A DNA stretch of 60,000 bases from Tubulanus polymorphus (taxonomy: Eukaryota > Nemertea > Palaeonemertea > Tubulaniformes > Tubulanidae), in NCBI RefSeq assembly GCF_964204645.1, contig NC_134031.1, forward strand, positions 2,961,001-3,021,000, written 5' to 3'. Below the pieces are notes generated by a model. That model had not been told where the DNA came from, did no database searches, and saw only the letters and a list, made by a program, of their open reading frames with translations. This document shows, piece after piece, positions 37,112 to 49,100 of the stretch (its first letter is position 1; each line of letters opens with the position of its first letter). A program made the position numbers and the translations under genes.

Positions 37112-40100
37112 CTAAAAAGACATAAGCAAAAAGTTCCGTTAATATTGAACAATCACGAGATTCTTATATTCGCCACAGCTGAAACTAGTCGGAGTTAGTT
37201 CGAACATAAATCATGAATCATCCTGACAGGGACCCGATCACGAAGTACCGAGCGAAGTCTTTTAGTGAGAAATCATTGTTTGATTATTATGAATTTCAAT
37301 TTTTTCCAAACCGCGCCTTCCAATTATGTAAAAATGATTACATTATTATGATTATGGATCATATTGTTATCATCATCATTATCATAATAATATATACTTC
37401 ACACCCAACGTGGCCTGAAAACTTGTTTTATGATTTTTTTTCAGAGATTTTCAATATATATTTATACGTTTAAAGCAAACGATGCCAGGTGATTTGTATG
37501 ACCCTTCAATAGAATCTCGATCTCTTAAAAAACGGTGATTTTCGCGCGTCGACCACCATTGATCTACGTGTTTGAAACATTTTTACTAAACGCGACGTCA
37601 GGTGGCTTCATGGCCCTTCAATATTCAGAACCTCTCTCCATCACAAAAAAACGATGATCCCAGATATCGATCGTCGCATGACGTGTACACGATAGCTCAA
37701 GTAATATGATACATTATCGGCTATTACACTACGTCCTGAAGTTATGTAGAAATACATCGATAGACATCGGAAAACAAGCGCTGGTAATTTAAAGAAGCAC
37801 CTGTCTTTCTACCTACATATCTGTTTGCAAATTTGAAGCGGAACATGTCAAATTATATGCATACAGCTGCGATAGAATCTGTTTATACATCATAATAATG
37901 ATGAACCCAAATTTGTCAGTTTGACTCGTTTGATAAAGTGAAATCAGCCAATCGTATACTCACGATGTCTAATTTATGATTCGAACTATGATGCGTAAAG
38001 TGCGGATGATATACTTTATAAGCCCAACGCACGTGACGCAGGAAAACACGGAATTGGGTAGCATGGTTAAGGAAAACTAGATCGAACATGTTTGATTCCG
38101 TGTTTCTGTGATTCCCTGTTTCCGTACGTCGTCTGAGTTAGGTTTACACCATTTAAATGTACTGTACCCTGAATAGCCTCAGTATAAGATATTTAAGAAT
38201 CATTGATTTCACGGGTTTTCAATGTTCTCCATATTTTTCTACTTCAGAAGCAGTCTCTGCGCTCTGGCATGTTTGAATGTAAGTTGTTTTTTTTTTCACC
38301 ACGCTTGAGGACTTTTTTTCATCGCGCGCGCTTAGGGTAAATCACGGATGTTTTTAGCCGGCGAGGTCTGACTAATTGCCGCGTATTAATAATGCATGCA
38401 GTTTGGCTGTAATTTGCTTCATGTAGTTCCAGCATTGCTAAATATTTCATGTAATATTCGCAAATGGATGATTGTGGTTGCGTTTGTTCGGCCAGGCGTT
38501 CAGTGTTGCTCTGATTTATTCAGTCCCACGATGGTATCGGTCACAATAGCGTGTCGTCGAAAGCGTTTGCAACCGTATATACAGTGAAAGCTCCCTAACA
38601 GCCCGCTAGCAATAAGATTGCGTAATATCAGTAGCGACCAGTAACCCAGCTTTACAGTCACATGTATTGAAGATTCGACTCGTGAGCTGCTTGAATGTTT
38701 AGAAATAAAAACCAGAACTGATTTTCAAGTTTAATCATTGGAAATTTGACTTATCGTTGTTCAATGTCCATTGGTGTAGCGATCCATCTTCCAGACATAG
38801 GCGAGATCAATTGTTCGTTTTATGTTAACCAGTGACTTACACATTTTACACATGAAATGCTATTTCAAATCGAACTCACTCGATGTTGATAGAAAACGAA
38901 TATGAAATATTTCTGAAGGAAACGCCGTCGGTTTGCCGTTCGATGACGATTCTATATGTAAGATCATTCATTCGTTAGGAATTCCGAGCGTTTCCGCGAC
39001 GCAGCAGAAAAATTTAATCCAATTCAATTACTGCTTGTATGAGTAAGTGATTAAGTCGTACCGGAGACGCGATTTCTCCAAGGACCGAAGACGAAGCCAG
39101 AGTGTGATGAATCCCGACTTGCAGGGAACCGTCACTGTTCCCGAACCGTCCCTGTAGGTCGGCGTCAATTAGATGAACGGGCGTAATAAAGAAAGAGGAG
39201 ACAGCGAGACTCGCGAACCGCTGGGGCTTCCAAATGGATTTCGTCAGATTTCGCCTCGCATGCAAGCAACTCTGATTGTGCCCTTTGTGAGAACTATAAC
39301 CGAGTAGGAACGATGAAAAAAAAACCCGTCACGAAAATACCAACACTGCGCACGAGCGCATCGCCGAGACGAGTATATACGAGAAAAAAAAACAACATGT
39401 TACTCTCTAGATCGTTGCTGAACGACGGTTGAAGAAAGTTATCTGCGACTGCGAAAAAAGGCAGAAACAAAAATAGAAACTATTTGCTCTGGTGTACGGA
39501 GTTGTCGACGATGCTTAATCCGTTGTTAAAGTCACTTCTGGCGTTTCGGCGCTATATTTATGTGTTTAATTAAGGGTCGAATGCTCGGTGTCAAGTGCGA
39601 TACGACTAAGATGCTCATCATTGTCACGGTTAATCACCTTTTCCGCTTTATCTGAACAGCCCACGAGGCAGATTGCCAATTTCGTGGCAATCTCATCGCG
39701 CGCGGTATGCACCGTCTCGAGACGAACATTTTTTTTTTACTTCGAGCACCTGCACGATTTGAGGCACCAGGTTATACCGGAATGTATCCGAGACGGCGGT
39801 TATTTCAAATTTCGAATCGTAGAGATTTTCTCGTTCGTAAAATTCTATTTTTTACATCTAACGCATTGGGCGTTTAAGTCGTTTGAAAATTTCTCAAAGC
39901 TCGAACAGATTGGCAAACGATGGCGGTTATTTTCATCGTAGCCTCTATTCAAATTTGTAAAATCAAGCTCACTTTTCTATATGATAGGTGATATGCCATC
40001 TATGCTGACGCTATGCGGCATGAAATACGGATGTATGCGGCATAAAAATCGTATGTGGCATACAAAAACAACTGCAGATCGAGGCCATGACGTTTTAAAT

Positions 40101-43100
40101 CTTTCAAATCCTTTTTGCTAATTTTATTTTCAAATACGCACGTTATATCGATCCATTTTTTTCGTATCAAGCGCATCAGAATGAATGGTTTATTGTTTAA
40201 ACTGCGGTGGCGAAAACATGTTTACGAGTTCTTGCTACCGCTCGCCACCTGTACGATGGGCCCGTGAACAAACAAAATCACCCAGCCCCCAAACTTCGAT
40301 TACGGCGAACGGGCTTTTTGTCTGCGGCGCGCTCGCAACCGATCTCTGTTCGACAGCGCCATAGTGAAATACAATCGCAGAAACAAACACAAAGCCCCCG
40401 TATTTCAGTCGCGTAGTCAAATATAATGATAAAAATCAGAATTTACCCAGGCGTCAGTCGCATGCGGTTGCTATAGGAGGGTCCTATTGTGCGGTGATGC
40501 GCTGCCACAGGTAGTCGTGTTGACCGTTGGCAGGTGCATGTATATCAGTGCACAAGGCAAGCACGGCTGAGATTACATAAATTAGAACGTGAAATCAAAG
40601 ACCGCAAGTCGCTGACGAAATTTTCCATTGTCGCTCGTCGAAATATTAGAATTGTATAAATAGTTCTGTATAGAGAATGGTGGCTGATTTTTATGAATCT
40701 AGTTTTTCGGAGGAGGATTCTTTTTTCAAATTTCGTCTATTCAAATCGTTTGTGCGCGTACAGACGTTTGAATGGACGAGTCGAGTTTCTTTGACTATAG
40801 TCGCCACGACACGCGGATCGTCTGAAATATATTCGTTCGTTTCTAACGGGAAGTGTTCCCAATTACGCCGTGAATGTCGACCGATTTTTCTATAGTCGAG
40901 GGAACGCGCAGCCTCAACCGAAATCAACAAAAGCGACTCTAAAATAACTACCAATTTTGCGTCTGATTTACGATCGTTCGAATAGGTTGGGGGACAGAAA
41001 TGATTGCAAACGTATAAAGGCCTTCAGGCCAGTTTTACAAAAATGGTTTGAAAGTCTTAATTCCATAAGTTCGTTATTAATCTAACCATGGACTCTAAAA
41101 CGATTCCTTTTAGAGACTACGATCAAACCATGCGATTTTAGAGTTGATCATTTTAACGTAACCAACCCCTTGACGAATGCGTTCCACGCGAATGTCGCAA
41201 AAAGTCGATAATTTCTGGAAACCGAAAAACAAATTCATTCGCAACAGACTTGACGCTATTAAATGTGTCCTATATGACGTGTCGTCTAAATATCACTGCT
41301 CCAAAATACACGCCGTAACTGCATCATCGTTTCGCTTTTCCATTAGCTTTTCGAGTCCATTAATTATTTCGCTTAGTTGATGTGTAAAATTGAATTTGAG
41401 CAACGGGCGACCGACGAGTAATTGCGTTAAGCGGGATTTGCCATTCTGATGATGGGCATGATCTGCGGGACCGGTTGAGCAATTTATTGAAGGTTTTCTG
41501 ATTTAGCGCTAATTCACACTAATGGCGATATCAAATATAACGCCGTAAAAGAACCAATTCGGTCGCCAGACTTCTGGGAATAGCGATTTGTGCGGACGAC
41601 CTTTGTGTATGCGCCGAAATGGGCCGAAGATCGATTGACTTTATTAAGCCGGGGAGATGGCACTGGAGTATGAACGAAGGGTTAAACATTCCATAAAAAA
41701 TGGCTGACCTCTAAATCCCCATATATCAAATTGCTTAATGGTTATGTTCATATGATTATAAAATTTTTCCGAAAAACATGGCCGACATGATCCAATAACT
41801 GGCAGGCAATTTGGTGATGTCATAAGGGGCTAAGAAGGCGGCCATTTTAGTTAAGATATGCGCTGAAAATGAGTGCGTATTCTGTAACATTTTTGGGATT
41901 CGAACTCATGTAATAAAGGACCTATCGTCTGCCGATTCGAACTATTTTCCGAACCGGTCGTTTCCTCAAGTAACCCTGATTAAACCAATGACCAGATTGT
42001 CCCAGCGGGTTAATGGATACTCTAGTCGTATTGTCTGACGGTGGAATTCGATCGGAATCACGAGCGCAATAATTGCCTGAAATCCTCGTCCGGGATTTCC
42101 GATCAATCGTCCCGCTGAAACGACCAGTGACAACAATATCGCTGTCTGATTGCCGTTTCGAGTGAGGATTTCAGTTTTAGATTCAATCAATCTGGTAGCT
42201 GGCGCGGTTTTGTTGATTGCTTCCCCATTCCAACCGAAGACGAAAGAGCTTTTTATGTTTATGTTCGACTAATGTATTGTTTCTGGCGGATGGTGATTTC
42301 TGTTATGTCCCTATCCGCATCTGGCCTGGCTCGTTACCCCGAATTAGACAACATACAATTACTAAATTACTAATTTTCGGAGCTATCCTTACTATGATAA
42401 TTGCGTCGGCGCGTATATAGTAAAGTACAGTACCCGTCCACTATACAGTCAGTTACACTTCAGTAGGTGTCCGTCCGGTCATTACAACTAGAAAATGACC
42501 GTTCGTAACGGTTTTATGGCCGCGTCATTAATGGCTGCAGATTACAGTCTGCCATGCAACATTCATGGCAATTAACGCCGACGATGAGGGGCTAATTCAT
42601 CCCTTGATAACCTACCGACTTTGATTGATAAATCAGTATATGAATATTAAGACCGCAATGATGTAATTTAGCGAATTCGTGTTGATTCTCATTAAGGCCG
42701 ACATCTACACGACGCGCCACGTTCACGCGAGTTAGCATTTTAGATTATACCGCGCCGGCGGTGTCGTTCCGTGGGGACCGCGCTGCCGTGCCAAGACGCG
42801 CCGAAGCCCTATTTGTCAGGGAGTCGGTATCGTCACCATATCGCCTGATTAAGAGATTTCGTTATTTGGTAGTTAGCGTCAAGGTGTTGCCGATTTTGCG
42901 CTCAGTGGCACGTTTGACTGATTTTCAGTCACGATATGCGGACACCTTCCTGTCGGGATGTAATGACTTTTTCGCTAGGTACCCCGCCAGCTGCGCACTG
43001 CCAGTAGAAGGTGAAGAAAATGTATAAAGCAGCTTCATCGAACTTTAGAAAAAGATTCGAGCTTTTCATATAGAATTATTCTTAACCTGACAGGATTTTT

Positions 43101-46100
43101 TCCCTAAATGAATTTAACTATTTGATCAAATAACTTCTCGAACGGAATTAAACCGTTGAATAATGACTTTTCGTTTTTTCCTCTTCCATTCAACACCAAA
43201 CTACGGGGATTCGCCTACTGCAGGGCGCAGTCTGGCTTTTGGAAACAATCTAATAAGTTCATTTTTTCTTTCATTGTGACATCGGCTTTTATGTTTAGCT
43301 ACACGCCTGATGATATTGTGAATATGATCCCCAGTTTTCCAATGCTAATAAGTTTCGGGCAGATGTTCACGGACCATCTCTCATTGTGTATTACCCGGCA
43401 ATGTTGGCTGGGAGAAGATTTTTATGATTTATCTTGTCTGACCCGTAAAACGTCGAGCACCCGGACCGGCACGTTCGACCATATGGTTTTACGTGTCGAA
43501 ACAGAAGAGGCCCGGCTTCGAATGATTTCGTCAATTGGTGACTAGATTACAAGGCCGTGACAAATGTTTTCGCAATTTCGGGTGCGATTTAACCATCCCG
43601 CGAACATGGTTCACTCTCGTCCCGCATCATTCGAAACATTAAAAACCGCAGTTCTGTGTCTCGCCTTTCGCTCTGTCATTCAGTTTACAAAGGGAGTGTA
43701 ATCGTAATAGCTAAAAACGTATCGCAGGCTCTGTGTTTTATATAGCCAACCTATTGAGGTCGTTTCAAATCGATAGGGTGTGCCGCCGACTTGTCCCCGA
43801 ATGTCCTGTTTCATCAATGCCGTCAATAGCCTACCCAGATTTTGCCATTTGCCACGTATATGTCCGATGTTAGAATTATTTACCAATAGGGGCTGTATAC
43901 AAGTTTAGAAATTGTCTTTATATCTGGGCTTGTTTATAACCAACACCAGCACATTCATTAACACTCCCTGTTAGAGTCATAGGAAATTTCTGTGGTCGGA
44001 TTTTCTCATTCCGGAATCTATGGAAGATGTAATAGACGGGAAACAAATAAATGGATTTTGTCGTTCTCGAGTAGAATTGAAATGATTAAAAAAAAATACA
44101 AAACAAGCTCCTTCATACAATCTGTTTCTGTAATATCAACGTATAACAATTGAGTATGTCCCGACGTTTTGTGTTCACGTCTCGGGCGTCCGTGATTTTA
44201 CATAAGTTTTTCAACGATAAATCATTTGCTATCGGTCTCACAATCAGCACCCCGAAAGCGAACCAGTCTTTTTTCTTTCTTCCATATTGTCTTACGTGCC
44301 CCCGTTTTTTTTTTTTTGTCGGGTATAGTCTCTCGACGCTGACTAAAGTCCGTTTGGTCACGGACGCAAACGCGTCGCGACAATTGTCCGTGCGATTTGA
44401 GCAATTGTAAAAAAGGTACCGTCTAGAACATCATAACGTATGCTAGGCGCCACCTTATCTGTGTTACATTGACCAAAAACATATCATTTTCGGCAAGAAT
44501 TGAAATACGCAGACACGACCACCTGATAGAGCACACAGATCGATACAGACAGATTTTTAACCGTTAGATTTGAATTCTCATCATCGGAGAGGTTGACATT
44601 TTGTAGCCGGTACGAGACCCGAATAACCTTGACCCGTCAATATATTTACGAAACACTCGTAGTTCCCTGATTGATACCCCGCAATCAGATACAAGAGGCA
44701 ATTACTTGTTTAGTTGTTTTCGAGTTTCTGCGGTTTTCAGGTGCAGCAGGAACGGTTGGAACAACGACGGATTTACTTTTGGAGTTTTGAGAATACGCCA
44801 ACAAGGATCGGTCCGTTTAGGCTACGAAACTGTGAACCAAGCTTGAGATAAGATTTGAGGCCAATTTTGCACGTAATTTCGGAGTTAGGAACTAAGCTGG
44901 AGACGGAGTGATACTGAAATATATAGAAGATGGCTTTTGTTAATTTCTGTCAATATTCGTCATCGTTCATATTGACATTTTTTTCATTACGGAGAATCAA
45001 AATAGACTACATTGTTTCGAAGGTTTATGCAAATATAACAGTTGACGCACTACAGACAGTTTGGTTTATTGCCGAAAAATTACAGTCAATCAGTTGTTGA
45101 TATTCAAACAAATTAGATAGATCTAAACGTGCATAACGAGTCGATTTAAACCGCGCGGTTTCCGTGTGATTTATCAGATAATGCTACTAGTGGTATGCTA
45201 ATTACCGAGTACCGAAACTATGCGCCATGTCATCGGCGATCAAGTGGTCAATTACACGTCGTAAAACAAAGCGGGAAGCACCCTTCATCCGCCCCGTGAA
45301 CGCAATTACGATTTCTGACAAACTGCGATTTGTTCCAATTTCAGCGCGGCTCCACTAATTATAATCGTACACGATAACAGCCTCGAGAGGTAGCCATCGA
45401 TTTTACCATCGAAACAAAAATGTCCTCTTAAATATGAGATGTGCGTACTTTAAGGCGCGCACACGCGAATGGGCGGCCATACCACCGGCTCGAAAAACTC
45501 GAACAAAAAACTTATCGTCTGCTCACGAGGAGCGGAAAATGACGGTTCGTGAATGGCCATCGATATACGCTGATCATCGTCGAGTAAAAACAGCGTTTAG
45601 AAATCGCCGGGGAGTCATAAACCGCGAAACAAAACTACGTTAATTAGTATTTATTGTTTGCGTCTGTGTCGGGAAGCTCGTATTTTGCTGACGCCCGACA
45701 GCGAACCAGTACGCGGCACGTTCGCCCGAGTCCCTCGTACGTGATTTTTCGGGCCGATATAGTCCGGGCAATCATCGCCGTTTCATGACGGCGAATTTTC
45801 GTTTTGCGATCGCGGGCATACGGCGCACGCCGATTGGTCCGAATCGACCCCGGGTTCACCGGAAACAAACGCCGAGCGCTAACTCGAAAACCAAAATGTG
45901 CGTATTATACAATTCATTATTCTAAGACTGTTAGATTTGTTTGTCACCGGTTCAAAGATTACTTTCAAATATGCCTGAAAATACCGTCAACGGCACGAAT
46001 TTCGCTGTGGCTGTTTTGATTGATGAGACATTTTTTGTCGCGTCGTTGAAATCAAAATGGTCGGATATCTCTGTTACTAAGTTTTAAGAACTTCTTATTT

Positions 46101-49100
46101 TGTCTCGTTGTTATCAGATCCCTGAAAAGTGTGAACAATTCAAAATTCAGATAATTCGACCTACCTGTGTGTATGTACGTATGTTTTTTCATGTCTGACT
46201 TCTGGTGGAATCTTTTGCCGCAGTATTGGCACGGGTAGGGTCTAGTATCGCTGTGAATCAGAAGATGCGTCGACAGCGTCGACGATCGCTTGAACGTCTT
46301 TCCGCATTGCTTGCACTGGAAACTCTTCTCTTGACTATGCACGGCCCGGTGCTGGCTCAAACTCACCGCGTGTCCGAAAGTTTTGTTACAGATGTCGCAG
46401 GCGAATGGCCGTTTACCGCTATGCGACCGACGCACGTGAACTTCAAGGCCGTGTGGCGTGCTGAACATCTTGTTACATTTGACGCATTCGTAATTGCCGG
46501 TTCCGCTGACTTCCAGTTCGGATTTCAGATCTGCCGGACTCGGTGGCATCTTCGTTTCGTACGGCGTCATGCCGGATGGCGGAATGCTGACCGGCGGTCT
46601 TAGTTTAGCGTTCACAGCTTCGTGTTTGAGCAGGGCGTTACGGTGCCAGAGAAAAGGGTTTTCCAGTTGAGTAGATAGGTTCTTCATCACCGTGTGGAAG
46701 TCTGTCGTAGCGAATGGTGACCGGTATATATCGGGATAGCCGAATTTGTGTTCGTTGTGTTTCATGAACAGTTTCAAATGCTCGCCTGAAGTGGAAGAAT
46801 ACACGATAAGATTAGTCATCTATTTCAATTTTTGAGAATCGGAATCGCCTTCAAGCTTCAACACAATTCCCAAATATTCGAAGCCACGGGTTTTAAGTGG
46901 CTTATTATTGTTGACATTTCATATTTTATTATTGTTGACATTTCATATTTTGAGTTCATTTCTCTATTCAATCTTGAATCGATTTTACGTTTCGTGAAGA
47001 AAATGTGTATCTTACCTGTATGAGCTGGAAGAGGACCGAATGCGTTGTACGCTGGAAGATCTTCAGGATTCCACGGCGGATAGAATGGAAAATACGGTTT
47101 TAAGTGTAGGTGACTCTCGTAAATCGGCGGCAGCCGATAGGGGGAGCTGAGTAACAAGGGTGACTGTTGCGGGCTGGCCGTACTGGCAGTAATAGGGCTG
47201 CTTCCTGGCTCCACGAGACCTTCGACAACTTCTACAATGTACAAGAGATATAAACGATAAGATATACGACATCATAGGCCGCGTAAGGACGATTGCATTT
47301 TTTTCTATTACGATTTATATTGCTCATAAATAGCCAAGGGCTCAATAAAATTACGCGGCGACCGCCGTTTACAAATAAAGTGCTAAGATCTACGTCGCAT
47401 ACGTAGTATCGAATAAAATCTGTGTATCCCTCTTATTCCCCGACGAATGAGTCAGATTCCGACGCGTTCTCCGAGGACGAAATTTCAGAACAGCGCCGGG
47501 ACGGCCAATCAGGGTTAGATTTACTCGCCGTTTCGTTGTACTGTTAGTCGTTCACTTTGATGTCGTCTGCCGTGGTAATAATGCGTTTAACCCGGCGTAT
47601 GACAAATTCCGCGCTCGGTTTCCAACGGCGTTTATTTATACGATAAAAATGCATCGGGATAAAATCAGGATTGACTAATTTGCAATTGCGTAATTGGGAG
47701 GGTAATATTTCAATAGATAAACGGCAATTCTATGTTTAAATTGTTCTGAATATCTAGAAGGTAATTACTTTTTTTTTGATTTGACTGAATTAATTTGCAC
47801 ATTACGTATATATGATTTCATGTTTTAATGCGCGCTCTTTCATACGCGACATGTGCGCGCGTGTGCGGCCTTTAACCGGCACACGTAACGTTATACGACA
47901 ACACAGTACTAGAACAAATTCATGAATAATTTCATGAAAATATTTCAACATGTTATAGGCCTACATTTTATTATTCATCGAGTATTATGACGGCGGCGAA
48001 AAATTATACGGCCGGGGTTTCATTAATATTTGCGCGTAATTATCGGCTTCTGTGATTTTAGTAAGGTTTTAACTGTCGCGACACCTGTCGCCGGTGCGGA
48101 GAACGGCGCGTATACCGGGCAGCTGGGACCCTATGAATACATATATTGATACACATTGAACACGTTGTTGAATAATGCGCAATGCAAATTAGAGTCGGCG
48201 TATTGATAACATACGCGCAATTGGTTTAATTAAATCTCATAAAACGTGGAAGTCGCTTTTGCAAAACAATGTTTCCATCTGTGACGAGTGGTGATTTATT
48301 TTGATGGCGTTCGGCTTCGTATTGAAAGTTGTCGCACAATATTCGGCTTTAGGCGCGCACTTACAATAGCATCAAAGCCTTTTTTTATTGAAAACGCCCG
48401 GTATAGTTTTAAGGTTTTTACCATACGGTTCGAATTAATTGCGTGACTGGCTTTTCCTATGAATATGATTACGAATCTATAATGGAAATGTGTGTTTATT
48501 CATAATGCTGGTGGCATTTTGGATGGTCTACACGTATTTCACGTTAAGCTCCGGCCCGTTAACGAATACCATAATCATGTCATTCATATATATATATAAT
48601 ATGTCTGCGAAAAAAAAACCATTGATGAATATTATCGAAAAATCTATATTGACAAAAATCACACTATATCCTATCCTATGATATCATATGTCATTCGAGC
48701 TTTAGAACTGATCTGATTCCTCTCGGCTCGATATTATCTGGGACTCGAACCCTGCGCTATGATAGCGCTTGACTCGAAAGCGCGCGTATATTTGCACTCC
48801 AATTAGAGATGACAATTCGCGCAGACGTCGCTGTGAAGGGTCATCATTGACGACGAAGCCTGGTCTATAATTTTCGTTCAGTATCGCGCGAGCAGGTGTT
48901 AGTCATTGCGAATGTTTTAACAATCATCCCTCGTATAGAAATCATGTAATTTAATGCCTGAACATTACAATAATCCCATTGTATGCGATTCTGGCAGTTT
49001 CAATGATTTAGGAATCAGATGCAGTCATTTTCTATAAACTATGATCGCGGGCTAGTATTTTCGGAATAGATATCTTTAGAGTCGATGTCGGCTTCAATAT

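Larger units (their letters stand above)
37112..46164 (-). other. GFI1 intron 3 (9.05 kb)
   Basis: GT-AG intron inside the linker between fingers 4 and 5. Contents seen: an ATC/ATT-rich simple tract near 37360-37395, a weak inverted repeat at 38023-38138, three short TATGCGGCAT-like repeats near 40009-40065, a foldback dispersed repeat at 41697-41848, a degenerate tRNA-like B-box at 41896-41906, and low-repeat TAAT-rich segments at 41960-42200 and 42480-42740. Open frames here (for example 39588-39941 and 43156-43545) show no recognisable domain. I see no nested gene. Confidence 0.85.

Noticed and set aside
46205-46603. 132-codon plus-strand open frame
   Set aside because: It lies antisense within GFI1 exon 3 and is a shadow of the zinc-finger coding strand.
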